Shown piece after piece: positions 43,411 through 54,659 of a DNA stretch of 64,000 nt (position 1 is its first letter; every line of letters begins with the position of its first letter). The position numbers were made by a program, and so were the translations under genes. The notes below the pieces were generated by a model. That model was not told the DNA's origin. It ran no database searches and was given only the letters and a program-made list of their open reading frames with translations. Location: NCBI RefSeq assembly GCF_030272615.1, contig NC_081410.1, positions 504,606,942 through 504,670,941 on the forward strand, read 5' to 3'. Origin of the DNA: Cryptomeria japonica. Taxonomy: Eukaryota; Streptophyta; Pinopsida; Cupressales; Cupressaceae.

Positions 43411-44433
43411 ATGGTGACTAATGCTGAGTTGGCCAAGAAGGTCAAATACCAAGAAGAAGAAAATAGAGCACTCAGAGAAAGGTTGGAGTAGCTAGCAACA
43501 AAACTAGTTGAAATTGAAGTTAAGACTGAAGAAGTCCACGATAAGGTTGGAGATAAGGGGAAAATGGTAGAAATAGAAGATGAGGTTCCCATACCTGACC
43601 CTATTCTTGAGCAAGAACCATTATTGAAGGCTTTGAGAGCTATGAGTGGTAAAACCTTAGAGGGAGTGGCTCTTTTCAGCGAAAAAATGGATCCAGATGC
43701 TCTTATAGAATGGATTGAAGGCCTAGAAAACCATTTTGAATGTGATGGAATAACTGAAGCACAAAAGGTTAAAGTAGCAAAATCAAGGTTGAGAGGGGCA
43801 GCCTTAACTTGGTGGAAGTTCATCCAAGAGGAAAGGGTGAAAGAGGGTAAGCAACCAATATCCACCTAGAAAGCAATGGTAGCCAAAATTAGAGAAACCT
43901 ATCTTCCTGAAGATTATGAAATCCAACTACATAAGAAAAGACAAAACTTGAGGCAAAAAGATTTAGATGTCAGTAGCTACACTGAGGAGTTTCAAAAACT
44001 ATGCATGAGATCCAAGGTGATAGAGGATGAGAGTATAAAAGTAGCAAGGTACTTGAATGGAATAAGATGGAACATACAAGAGGAGATGAGTTTGTTATGT
44101 CCACAAATAGTTCACAAGTGTTATCAACTAGCACTTAAGGTGGAAGATAAGATTAAGAAAAAGCAAGAACAAAGCAACAGAGGTAGAGGTAGGGGTAGAG
44201 ATGGTAGAGGCCATAGAGGAAGATTTGGTGGAAGAGGAGATCAAAGGTCCCAAGGAGAATCCAAACTTATTGAGAAAAGTGGGGATTCATATAGAAAGAG
44301 CAGCTATAGAGGAAGGAGATCTAGCAACCCAGGTAGAGGTAGATCTAGTGGACCGGGAAGAGGGTCCCACTTCTCCACCACAAAATGCTACAACTGTCAG
44401 AAGTTGGGACACCCTGCCTACAGATGTCCATAG
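43411..44433 (+). pseudogene. element 2 gag
   Basis: Start MVTNAELAKKVKYQEEENRA with a heptad-like N-terminus. The capsid region includes FSEKMDPDALIEWIEGLENH, RLRGAALTWWKFIQEE and SSYTEEFQKLCMRSK, followed by an Arg/Gly-rich region and a CCHC zinc knuckle (CYNCQKLGHPAYRC) just before the stop. In-frame stops occur after RERLE (about 43488) and after PIST (43867-43869, where a Trp is expected). Confidence 0.88.
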
Positions 44434-44539
44434 AAACCCACCTCATCACAAGGAGGTGAAAGAAAAGTTAATTCTGTGGAATAAAGTGCAGCAAGAAGCA
44501 AAGTTCATGAAGTGAGCTTGACATCAGAAGATGGTGAGA

Positions 44540-46660
44540 GTTTGATGATGAGAAGAGTCTTGATAAAGGAGCCAATCAAGGAGGAACCCATTCAAAGCTG
44601 GTCATTGTTCAGAATTAAGTACAAGATTATGGGAAAGGTATGCAAGGTGGTCATTGATTCAGGATCCACATATAACATAGTTTAAGAAGAAGCAGTGAGG
44701 AAACTCAAACTAGAAAGAATCCCTCACACACATCTCTATAGATTCACATGGTTGAATAGGGAGCAGCATGTTCTTGTCAATGAACAAACATGGGTAGAAT
44801 TTACTATAGGAGGGTATCAAGATAAGATCTTATGTGAAATTCTTCCAATGGATGCTTGCCATCTACTTCTTGGTAGACCTTGGTAATTTAACAGGAAAGC
44901 CATACACAATGGTGAGAAGAACTTCTACTCATTTCAGAAAGATGGTGTTACATACAAAATTCAGTCTATAAATGAAGAGAAAGAGGGTAGCATTTCAAAG
45001 AATCGGAATATTTTAATAGTGAATGAGAAAGAGTTTATTAACACACTTGAAGAGGGTAAAGGAGTAGGATTTGCACTCGTAGTGACGCCCATGGAAGAAA
45101 AGAAGGAGAAGAAGGTTGAGATACCACAACAAGTGCAGCAAATACTTGATAACTATAAGGAAATCATAAGGGATGGAACACCTGCAACCTTACCACCTCC
45201 TAGAGCCATTAGCCATCAGATAGACTTCATACCAGGAGCCTCTTTACCAAACAAAACAGCCTATAAGATGACTCCTGAATAGAACAAAGAAGTGGCAAGA
45301 CAAGTGCAAGAACTCCTAGATCAAAATCTGATAAGGAAAAGCACAAGTCCTTATGCACTACCTACAGTTTTAGCTCCCAAGAAAGGAGGTACATGGAGAT
45401 TATGCACATATTCAAGAGACATTAATAGAATCACTATCAGGTATAGATTTCCTATTCCAAGGATTGAGGATTTGATGGATTGTTTGGGAGGTGCAAAGTA
45501 TTTCACAAAAAATGACCTCAAAAGTGGTTATCACCATATTAGAATAAAAGAAGGTGATGAATGGAAAACAACCTTCAAGACAAATGAGGGTCTTTATGAG
45601 TGGTTAGTTATGCCATTTGGTCTTTCTAATGCCCCAAGTACATTCATGAGACTCATGAATGGTGTTGCATGATTTCATTGGTAAATTTGTAGTGGTGTAC
45701 TAAGATGATATTCTAATATTCAGTCAAGCTAAAGAAGAGCATTTACAGCATCTTAGAATTGTTTTGAAAAATTTATATGATGAATAGCTGACAATCAATT
45801 TGGAAAAGTGTGATTTTATGAAACGGGAATTGGTTTATCTTGACTTCGTGATCTCAGGTGGAGATTTAAAAATGGATAAAACCAAGGTGGAAGCCATCAC
45901 AAATTGGCCTACACCCAAATCAGCAAGTGATGTTCGAAGCTTTCATGGCTTAGCACAGTTCTACAGGAAGTTCATCAGAGGGTTTAGTGAGATTTGTGCA
46001 TTAATGCTTGATACTATAAAGGTGGAGCTAAGGTAAAGTTTCAGTGGACAGATGCAGCAAATAAGGGGTTTGAACTTTTGAAAACCAAGGTGGCTTCTCA
46101 ACCAGTGCTTATACTTCCTATTTTTGACAAATTATTTAGTATTGAATGTGATGCTAGTAATATTGCAGTAGGTGCAGTGTTGAGTCGGGATAATAGACCT
46201 GTAGCTTTCTTTCGTGAAAAGTTGAATGATGCTAAAAAGAATTACTCTTCCTATGATTTGGACCTCTATGATTTAGTTCAAGCACTTAGAAAGTGGAGAC
46301 ATTATTTGCTTCCAAAGGAGTTTGTTGTTTATATAGATAATCAAGCTTTGATTTTCTTGAATTCACAAGATAAGTTAAATCATAGGCATGTTAAATGGGT
46401 TGAATACTTACAATCATACATTTTTACTCTTAAGCACAAGAAAGGGCAATGCAATAAAGTAGTAGATGCTTTGAGTAGAAGGCTTCTAACAGTGCAGGAA
46501 GTAAAGGTTCAAAGTATTGGCATAGAATGCTTCAAACGAATGTATCCTGATGATGAAGATTTTGCAGCCATCTATAAGGTTTGCCAAGCATTTGATAATT
46601 CTTTTCATAGTGAATATTTTGATTATACTTTGCAAAATGGTTTGTTGTTTAAAGGTGGGT
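44540..46660 (+). pseudogene. element 2 protease, RT and RNase H
   Basis: Protease site VVIDSGSTYNIV near 44650, then a stop, then CHLLLGRPW-stop. [63 protein letters not shown] one-base deletion near 45668 shifts the frame. The active site reads Y-stop-DD at 45698-45709 (TAA where CAA is expected). RNase H from 46078: FSIECDASNIAVGAVLSRDN, FVVYIDNQALIFL and VVDALSRR. It cannot make an active enzyme now. Confidence 0.88.
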
Positions 46661-47870
46661 AGCTATGTGTTCCAAAAGGCTCAATGAGGGAGAATTTGAT
46701 TCAAGAAAAGCACAATGGGTGTTTGAGTGGACATTTTGGTCTCAACGAAACATTGGAGTTGGTGCAACATTTCTATTATTGGCCCAAAATGCAGCGAGAT
46801 GTCAGAAGGTATGTGGAGCAATGTATGGTTTGTCTGAAAGCAAAAGGTAATGCTTCTAAAGTTGGTCTTTATCAGCCTCTTCGAATTCCTACAAGGCCTT
46901 GGGAATGTGTTAGCATGGATTTTGTAGTAGGCTTACCTAAGACTCAAGCTGGTTTTGATAGCATCTTTGTGATTGTGGATAGATTTAGTAAAATGGCACA
47001 CTTTATTCCTTGCAAGACTACACATGATGCTAGTCATATAGCCTATTTGTTTTTCAAGGAAGTGATTAGAATCCATGGTTTACCTTCTAGCATTGTTTTT
47101 GATAGAGATGTTAAGTTTCTTGGTCATTTTTGAAAGACATTGTGGAAAAGATTAGGTACTAATCTTTCTTTTAGTTCAGCTTATCACCCATAGACTGATG
47201 GTCAAACTGAGGTGGTCAATAGGACTCTTGGCAACCTCTTAAGGTGTTTGACAAAGGAATATGGCCAAAGTTGGGATCAGCTTATCCATTAGGCAGAATT
47301 TGTATACAATGATAATGTTAACTAGTCAACTAGTAAGAGTCCCTTTGAGATTGTTTATGGGATGCACCCAAGGGGTGTCATGGAGTTAAGGGATCTTGGT
47401 AACATGCAGAAAAAGAGTGGTACAGCAAATGGCATGGCTCAATCAATGAAGGAAATTCATGAGAAAGTGAGAAGGACTCTTCAAGATACCTCACAAAAGT
47501 AAAAGCTAGAGTAGATGCATCTAAGAGGGATGTTCAATTTTTCAGTTGGGGACTTTGTGATGGTACATTTGAACAAGTCTATATTGCAAAAGGGAGTTCC
47601 CATCAAGCTCCAAATGAGGCGAATTGGGATGATAGAGTTTCAGATTTTCACAAGTCACTTTCAGACCTGCCTTTGCCTCCCCCATCCATTCCTCAAGCTG
47701 AAAAGGTGTTGGACTCAAGAGTGTTCAAGAAGACTCGCCATCAAGTGTACATGGAGCATCTTATCAAGTGGAAAGATAAACTACTTTCAAAAGCCACTTG
47801 GGTAAATGAATCTGATATCTCTAAGTCTTTAATTCCTTCTTCTTTCCTACCTCAAGGAGTCACATGACTT
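46661..47870 (+). pseudogene. element 2 integrase with chromodomain
   Basis: Zinc finger HNGCLSGHFGLNETLELVQH ... CMVCLKAKG; core WECVSMDFVVGLPKTQAGFD, IVFDRDVKFLGHF, then TDGQTEVVNR after a stop, so the D,D-35-E residues are visible although several stops (near 47130, 47190 and 47290) break the frame. The last part (47690-47867) has EKVLDSRVFKKTRHQVYMEH, LIKWKDKLLSKATWVNESD, the pattern of a chromodomain (aromatic/acidic groove residues, then IKW and ATWV). This is the chromovirus signature and is thought to target insertion to marked chromatin. Confidence 0.85.
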
Positions 47871-47872
47871 CT

Positions 47873-47889
47873 TTGTCTTTGGGGGAGTA
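47873..47889 (+). other. polypurine tract, element 2
   Basis: GTCTTTGGGGGAGTA directly before the 3' LTR TG at 47890. Confidence 0.75.
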
Positions 47890-50050
47890 TGGTGCAAGAG
47901 CACCTAGTTTTGCTTATACTCTCCATTTTTGGTATTTTTCATGCTTTAGTGTCTTGTTAGTTTTGAAATGTTTTCATAGGTTTTTTTTAGTCATTTCATA
48001 GATTTTTTATCTCATTTTGTGCTTCAGAGATCAAATTTTTCTTCTTAGAGCTTGAATTGTCAATTTTGTGCTCCTAGGCCAAGAAGGGCTAAAAAGTGAG
48101 AAATTGCCTTATAGGCCTAGAAATGGTTGGGAAAGTGTTGGAACATGTTTTGTGAGTGATTTTAATCATTCCTAAGTGTCTTGGAGGGATAGATAGGTTA
48201 GGTTGCTCAAAAATGTCATTTGGAGCAACAAAAGTTACTTTCTTGCTTGGAAAGTTGTCATTTTTAAGACAAAATTTGTAAAAGAAAACCCCCTACAGTT
48301 GTGTGTTCATAAAAGACCTCATAACTTATTCATGGTGCTATAAATATGCCTCACTCTTCTTTTTATAGGGTTGGAAATTGTATTTGAAGACATTCTCAAT
48401 TGGAAATAAGAAGAATTCTGGCTTTTTAATGGTTTTCTAACTCATTTTCTTGTAACAGTCCGTATTGGACAGTTCCAATCCATACTGTACTTGCTGGAGA
48501 TTTTTATTAATGTAAATTTAAGGCATTTTATGTATTAGTTTCACTTTTTAAGCATTTGGAATTTGATTGTACAATTTAGTTTCATTTTTGGCTTTTGACT
48601 GCCCTGTCAAGGGTTTGGGCCACAAAAATGCATCAACTTGTCTAAATCCAAGTTTGGGCTCCCATGGATGGACTTAGATAAATTTTATGGCACATTTATA
48701 GTGTAAATATTTGACATTTTGGCCAGGGTTGTGAGAAAGAAGAGTTTTTGAGCATATGCTAGGCAAATTGGTGATGGATTTGGCTAGCAATGTGAGTAAG
48801 ACCAAACTTGTTTGTGCTCAAAACCAATTTGAGTAAGGAAACTTGAGACAGAGGTTTGTACTATAATTCTAGTGGTTTTGGATGCATTTGAAGCTCCAAA
48901 TAATGTACTTTTCATCTTGCAAGTGTGTGTTAATTCTAGCTAGCAGCAAGCATACATTTACCAAATTTATGACAGTCAAAATTGGTGTCGGTGCAGAGAT
49001 GATAATTATTTATTTCACTGTTGGATCTCTATGAATTTTGGATATGTTTCTCTAAATAAAGTTTTATAAAACTCCACCAGAGAGATTGGACTATTCTTTT
49101 CTGGTTTGGAAGTTACTAATGTCTGAGTGTGTGTTAACTCAATCTGGCAGCAAGTACCTAGTTTTGGGGAATTAATGAATTTTTGGGTCTAAACTTGCTT
49201 TGTGTATGTATCCATGCTTTGGAATATTGTGGTAGGTGTTGGAAAGGTGTTATTAAGTTACCATAGACCTTGGAGGAAATTTCCATGCTATTCTAACATT
49301 GAAAGTGGAGCAAAAATAGTGAAAGTGTAGTCATAATACATAAAATAGTCAAGTAAATGTTTGTGTGGCAAGTGTTTGTCATATTGTCATGTAGGGAAGT
49401 GATGGAAAGTTGATTCAAATGGTGTGTTAGAGGTCCTACATTAATTTTGGAGTTTGGTTTGTAGTTTAGAATTGGCTTCCTTTGTTACTTGGTTGAAACC
49501 CTCTCAAAACCCTACTTTTTAGCCTAAAAACGTGGACAGTCACCATACCAACTTCTCAGGGGCTAAAACCAAGAAAATCCTTGATTTTACACCTTATTGA
49601 CACCATCCATGTTAGGTTTTGTGAATTTTGTGGTCATCATTACCCTCTGCAAGCAAATTTCACTCAATTAGCCCTCCACAGGCTAGTAGCCCTTTTTAGC
49701 CCTATTTTCACAAAAGTTGAACCCGATTGTCCAAATAAAGTATGAACCTTCCAAACTTGTCTAAAATAGTTGAAAGACATTATATGGACCTATTCCCATC
49801 AATTTAGACAATCAAGACATGATTTTGGAGTTTGGACCCCCGGTGGAGGACTTGAGTAACTTGAGGAAGCAAACTAGAACAATGTTGCATAACACACAAT
49901 AGGGTGGTTGTTTGAGAAGAAGTGTGGGTGTTGGAGTTTGATGTTGCCAAACACTAGTTGAATACATTAGAAAAGCATATTCTTGGGTCCACTTATCAAA
50001 TTAGACCAATTTAAGCTTATTGAGTAACTTCTCACTCAATCTCCCTATCA
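47890..50050 (+). mobile_element. 3' LTR of element 2
   Basis: 2161 bp, TGGTGCAAGAGCACC to CTCCCTATCA. TATAAATA at 48339-48346. It has a short insertion near 48919-48951 absent from the 5' copy and many substitutions. Its unbroken middle shows the empty site for element 3. Confidence 0.92.
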
Positions 50051-50055
50051 ATTTT

Positions 50056-51299
50056 GATCCTTCACTTTTTGAAAATCCTCCTTCTTCTTCGGAAATGACT
50101 AACCTTTATGGTCCTGGTTTTCACATCCTGGCTAGGTGTGGATATAATGGAAATGGATGTGGTTCTCAAGAGAAAGGGATTAAAGTCCCCTTGGAAAATA
50201 ACTTTCGTGATATGACATTTGAGCTTGGTTATGATCCTTTCAAGCGTACTAAAGCCTTTATGAGACCGTCTATTAGTGTTAATGTCATTTCTACTTCTCT
50301 CTCGCTAAAATATCCAGAATATATACTTTAACCCTTTTTGTGTCTTTGCTTTGGATGTTTTTTCTACTGATGATTCCTTAGCTGAATTCTTGGGAGCTTA
50401 TGAAAACCTTCCTCGTTATCACCATAATTGCAGTTTTCCCTATTGTTTAAATGCGGAAGCATACTTTGGGAAAGAGAAAAATAACATTGAGATAGTTAAA
50501 TAATTCCCTCAATTAAAAGATGCTCCTCAACAAAGCAATCTCCTTAACACCATTGATATCAAGATGGATCCTTGTGTTGAAGATAAGATCATCAAGATAG
50601 GGAAATGTCTTGACGAAGAAGAGAAAAAACAATATGTTGAGTTGTTAGATGAATTTTCGGAGATCTTTGCTTGGGCATATTCTGACATGCTTGATGTACA
50701 TCCTAATATTGTCACTCATAACATTGTTCTAATTCTTGATGCTAAACCTCTGAAGAAGAAGATTCAGAAGATTCACCCTAAAGTGGCATTACTTGTTAAA
50801 GTTGAGATTGAAAAATTGTTGGATGCTGGATTCATCCGTCCTATCGATTATTCCCCATGGATTTCAAACATTGTAGTTGTGGCTAAAGATGAAAACAAGA
50901 TTAGGATGTGTACTGATTTTCATGATTTGAACAAGGCCTCTTTAAAGGATGATTTTCCTTTCCCGAATATTGATATGATAGTAAATTCAGTAGAAGTGCA
51001 TTCTTTACTATCCTTTATGGATGGTTTCTCAAGATATAATCAAATTTTCATCAATCCCCAAGATCAATATAAAACTGCTTTCACCACTCATTGAGGTACG
51101 TTTTTTTGGATTGAGATGCCTTTTGGATTGAAAAATGCAGGCGCGACCTATCAATGTGCTATGACTCTCATTTTCCATGATTATATGCATAAGAACTTGG
51201 AAGATTACGTAGATGACGTCTTAGCCAAATCCTTTCTTCGTACAAATCATGTTAAGATCCTTCATCAAATCTTTGAGAGAATTCGTAAGTATAACATGT
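50056..51299 (+). pseudogene. element 1 G-patch-like region and RT
   Basis: Continues the frame broken by element 2: G-patch-like YGPGFHILARCGYNGNGCG, then QEKGIKVPLE. After a stop near 50331 (PEYIL-stop) the RT block follows: GFIRPIDYSPWISNIVVVAK, IRMCTDFHDLNKASLKDDF, FMDGFSRYNQIFINPQDQ, MPFGLKNAGATYQCAMTLIF and YVDDVLAKS. TGA after TAFTTH (TGG expected). Interrupted at 51300 by the solo LTR. Confidence 0.85.
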
Positions 51300-51764
51300 T
51301 GTTGGTGTAAATAATTATTCATCATGGATATTATTACACTTTAATTAAGTTTACTTAGGAAATTTATTTCATAGTAGTTTGGGTATGAGACACTTGGGTG
51401 TTTGTGCCATATTGGGATAGTGTGTATAGGAGAATCTCCACCTTTTCTGGTGTTGATCTTATCTTGTTATTACATTCCACCTCATGTGGAATATTATATT
51501 GTTTCTCCTACCTACCCACACCTATTTCCTACCTACCCTTGTTTCTTATTGAGCCACATGTCATGTTTGTGTGCTAACATATCCCTAGCCTTGCCTATAT
51601 AAGCAGGCTCATCTACATTGTTTGCACGCACAATCAAACAACAACTTTTGATGATCCAGTTGATCAGTATTTTCATTTTGATAGAATACAGTTTATTCCT
51701 ATCATCTATTTTGTCTCTCTTATTTGTGCTTTTCATTGCCTCTAGATCTTGGAAAAATCTCACA
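51300..51764 (+). mobile_element. solo LTR, 465 bp
   Basis: Starts TGTTGGTGTAAATAATT and ends TCTCACA, with perfect target duplication CATGT at 51295-51299 and 51765-51769. Removing it restores the RT reading YNMCLNPRKC. TATATAA at 51596-51602. Size, TGTTG start and short LTR suggest a Ty1/copia family, but no internal sequence remains to prove it. Strand is taken from the TATA box. Confidence 0.85.
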
Positions 51765-52455
51765 CATGTGTTTGAATCCCCGAAAATGTGTTTTTGGTGT
51801 GGATAGTGGAAAACTGTTAGGATTCATAGTTTCACATCGTGGCTTTGAGGTGGATACAAAGAAGATAGATGCTATTGTTAACATGTCACCTCCTAAGAAT
51901 GTTTCCCAACTCAAAAGTTTGCAAGGAAAGATCCAAGCTATTCGTAGGTTCATCTCTCAACTTGCGGATTGTACCTTTCCCTTCACACAATTGCTTAAAA
52001 AGAATATCACTTTCCATTGGAATGAGGATTGTCGTCAAGCATTCGAAGACTTAAAAATTTATTTGGCCAATCCTCCCATTCTTCAACCTATTGATCTTAC
52101 TAAGCCTTTCCTTCTATACACCACTACTTCCCCTCAAGCTCTTGCAGCCTTATTGGCACAATGTGATAAGGATGGTAAAGAATGCCCAGTTTATTACATA
52201 AGTTGTACTCTATTCAATTACGAAGTCCGATATTTTGTGATAGAAAGACAGTGCCTTGCTTTAGTCTTTGCAACCCAGAAGTTGAGGCATTATCTCTTGA
52301 ATGTTTAGATCCATGTTATCATTAAATTTGACTCTTAAACATCTTTTCTCCAAAACTGATCTTTCCAGACGCTTAGCTAAGTGGGTTATGATGTTGACCG
52401 AGTTTGACCTTAAGTTTGTCTCACAAAAGGCAATAAAGGGTCAAGCATTGACTGA
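51765..52455 (+). pseudogene. element 1 RT thumb and RNase H, truncated
   Basis: CVFGVDSGKLLGFIVSHRGF, SLQGKIQAIRRFISQLAD and the RNase H start ILQPIDLTKPFLLYTTTSPQ, through RQCLALVFATQKLRHYLL. A stop and frame change follow near 52308. FDLKFVSQKAIKGQALTD ends at 52455, where similarity to element 3 stops. Confidence 0.85.
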
Positions 52456-52710
52456 TATTCATTTAAGTTATTTTATTTTATTTATTTTTTTAATTCTAAA
52501 ATTTTAACTAGCCCATTTTCTCTCTTAATTCTATATTAAAAAAAAATCTATATTCCTTTTAAATTATCAAACCATGAAATCAACAAACTTAGAGTCTTGA
52601 TATTTGAACTTGAGTTTAAATAACCAATATTTTAGTTATTTAGTTTCATTGCATTTTACTTATATAATTTAATTCATTTAAGTTATTTAATTTAACTAAA
52701 AGAGGGGTAA
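52456..52710 (+). repeat. dispersed AT-rich repeat, copy 2, with flanking direct repeats
   Basis: Matches 4695-4860 over its first 150 bases. The segment is bracketed by ATTCATTTAAGTTATTT at 52456 and about 52674. This could be a long target duplication of a small retroposon or a chance local duplication. Confidence 0.5.
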
Positions 52711-53184
52711 AAATTTGTTAGAACAAAGAAAGAGATACACAGAAGGGAGGGCCACACGCCTAATAGAGAATAAGTTATTTAAATTGATGCTCTGCAAAAA
52801 GGATTAGAAAATCTGTTTGATGACAACACACACAAGAGCACAAGAAACAAACATTAGTGTTAGCAACAAAAGATTATCCTAAACAGGCATATCAAGAGAG
52901 ATATTAAGCATGAAATAGAAAGCATATAAACATAGAATAAAATAGCTAATCAAGATGCTCATAGTTGCTCCTCCCTTGTTCCTCTCCTCTCCAAGTCCCA
53001 AATGAGTGTAGCTCTCAGCTTTTAGCACTAGCCATGGATGCCATATGGAGATTCAAGATAGTTGAATATGATAAGCAAATGCTATGCAAGTGTAGATAGT
53101 GATGCTATGAGAAAGCTCTATGCTAATGCCAGTATAACAACAATACTCTAATGCTTCCTTTTTTTTGCTTGAGGAGAAGGGTTC

Positions 53185-53192
53185 TATTTATA
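53185..53192 (-). promoter_or_regulatory. TATA box, element 4 LTR
   Basis: CTATAAATAG on the minus strand. In this 3' LTR it would drive transcription out of the element towards element 1. Confidence 0.6.
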
Positions 53193-53539
53193 GAAGAAAT
53201 GGGGAAATGAAGGGTTAAGATTGAATGGTTTAATCAAGGGCCAAGTTTGAAAGTTGGGGATCCATGTGCACAATTGGCACCATTAAAATGGTGACAAGTG
53301 TCAACATAGGATTGGGTTGAGAGAAGAGGTTGGAGGCATTAAAGGCCTGAGAAGACCTCATGGTTATCTAGAGGCTAAGGGTCAAGTCCAAATTAAGATT
53401 ACCCACTAGATTAAGAGTTAATCCAAGGATAAACCTTTGTGCAAATGTTTAAGAGATAATCATGGTCAAAGCATTAATGGCCTAATGAGACCTTTGGGTT
53501 GGGTAGAGGTTGAGTCAAAACAAATGTTTTAACCATGTG

Positions 53540-54400
53540 GGAGGGTTTGAGGTAACCATTAATGGTTATTGGAGACTTTGGGGATTAAGTGGTTGAAGGT
53601 TGAAAGTCTTCAATGGTTATCAAAGACTTTGAGCCATTTAGTGGTTGAAGGTTGAAAGCCTTTAATGGTTATCAAAGACTTTGAGGGTTTGAGAAGTGAC
53701 TTCCCTTTTGCTTAGGAATGTGACAAAGTTTAGAGAAGGGGTTAGGTTATTTAGAAGTGATTAGAAAATTCTAGAAGGGGTTTAGGCATGCAAGTGGATT
53801 TTGTAGGAAAATGCAAGTGGGGGAAATTTTGGTATTTTCAATTAAAATAAAATTATTTATTTCAATTAAATGGTGTAATTTGCATTTGGATAAATATTCA
53901 AATAAATATTAATCTATTTAAATGAGAAAAAGAAAGATAAAGCATTAAAATGCTTGAAGACTTTGAGGGAAACCATCAAAGGCTTGAAGACTTTAAGGAA
54001 AACCATTAAAGTCTTAAGAAGACTTTAGAAGGAAGCCATCAAGTTTGAAAACTTTAAAGCCATCAAGTTTGAAAACTTTAAAGCCATCAAGTTTTGAAGA
54101 CTTTAAGGGAAACCATTAAAGGTTTCAAGTGGGTGAGGATAAATAGGATTTTAAATAAATAATTTATTTAAAATAGTTGTGCAACTTGCATTTGTAGGAA
54201 AATGCAAGTGGGTGGAGGATAAAGGTGATTTAAATAAATGATTTATTTAAAATAGTTGTGCAACTTGCCTTTGTAGGAAAATACAAGTGGGTGGAGGATA
54301 AAGGTGATTTAAATAAATGTTAATTTATTTAAATGTGAGAGGTGGGATTTTGGAGGATTTAAATAAATATTAATTTATTTAAATGTGAGAGAAGATTTAA
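53540..54400. repeat. short imperfect repeats in element 4 LTR
   Basis: Three series: GGTTGAAGGTTGAAAG with AATGGTTATCAAAGACTTTG (53592-53690); GCCATCAAGTTTGAAAACTT two to three times (54034-54100); and a roughly 90-bp unit with TAGTTGTGCAACTTGC and GGAAAATGCAAGTGGGTGGA two times (54170-54310). The region also has many AAATAAATxATTTATTT dyads. Confidence 0.75.
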
Positions 54401-54613
54401 TTAAATAAATATGATTTATTTATTTAATTAATGGTCTGAATTTGGTTAAGTTAATTAAATCAAATAAATTGAATAATTTATTTAATTAATAGGAGAAGAG
54501 GGTTAAGATGAATTAATTAAATATTAATTTAATTAATTCATTAATTGATGGTTAAATAATCAAATAAATACTAAGTATTCATTTAATTAAGTGGACAGAT
54601 TTATGTGACTACA

Positions 54614-54626
54614 TTTGCCCCTCTTT
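54614..54626 (-). other. polypurine tract, element 4
   Basis: AAAGAGGGGCAAA on the minus strand, adjoining the LTR start at 54613. Confidence 0.65.
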
Positions 54627-54658
54627 GAGACGGTGCGGTTTATCGCATCGTTTCAAAG
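54623..54658. promoter_or_regulatory. 15-bp stem-loop next to the PPT
   Basis: CTTTGAGACGGTGCG (54623-54637), loop GTTTAT, CGCATCGTTTCAAAG (54644-54658). Thirteen of 15 positions pair by Watson-Crick rules, and the other two can form wobble pairs in one RNA strand. It overlaps the upstream edge of the PPT. Confidence 0.7.
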
Positions 54659-54659
54659 A

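Larger units (their letters stand above)
29099..50050 (+). mobile_element. element 2: chromodomain Ty3/gypsy element, itself split by element 3
   Basis: Flanked by the perfect 5-bp target duplication ATTTT (29094-29098 and 50051-50055). The 5' LTR is 29099-30933 plus about 43021-43327, the 3' LTR 47890-50050. PBS TGGTATCAGAGCC (initiator Met tRNA type) at 43331. Internal region 43344-47889 codes gag with CCHC knuckle, protease, RT, RNase H, integrase and a chromodomain-like end, so it is a chromovirus. Many stops and a larger LTR divergence than in element 3 show it is older than element 3. Confidence 0.9.
25474..52455 (+). mobile_element. element 1: Tat-like Ty3/gypsy element, 3'-truncated, host of nested insertions
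   Basis: LTR 25474-27117, leader, protease ORF to 29098, then element 2 inserted (29099-50050). Coding resumes at 50056 with the next residues of the same frame (LEDF joined to DPSLFENPP, matching element 3). A solo LTR (51300-51764) interrupts RT. Homology ends at 52455, within the linker after the RT-linked RNase H (KGQALTD). The second RNase H, integrase and 3' LTR are missing. It belongs to the same family as element 3 but has many more differences, so it is older. Confidence 0.85.
52716..54613 (-). mobile_element. 3' LTR of element 4
   Basis: On the minus strand it starts TGTAGTCACATAAATCTG at 54613, right after a PPT, and ends CTTTGTTCTAACA at 52716 (1898 bp). The start resembles that of elements 1 and 3 (TGTAG...TCATAAATTG). 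TATAAATA lies at 53192-53185. No second copy is in the window, so the 3' boundary is a best guess. It contains many short internal repeats (see 53540-54400). Confidence 0.65.

Noticed and set aside
47890-50050. Solo LTR interpretation for the 3' LTR of element 2
   Set aside because: It is joined to a PPT and pol upstream, and the matching 5' LTR and ATTTT duplication are present.
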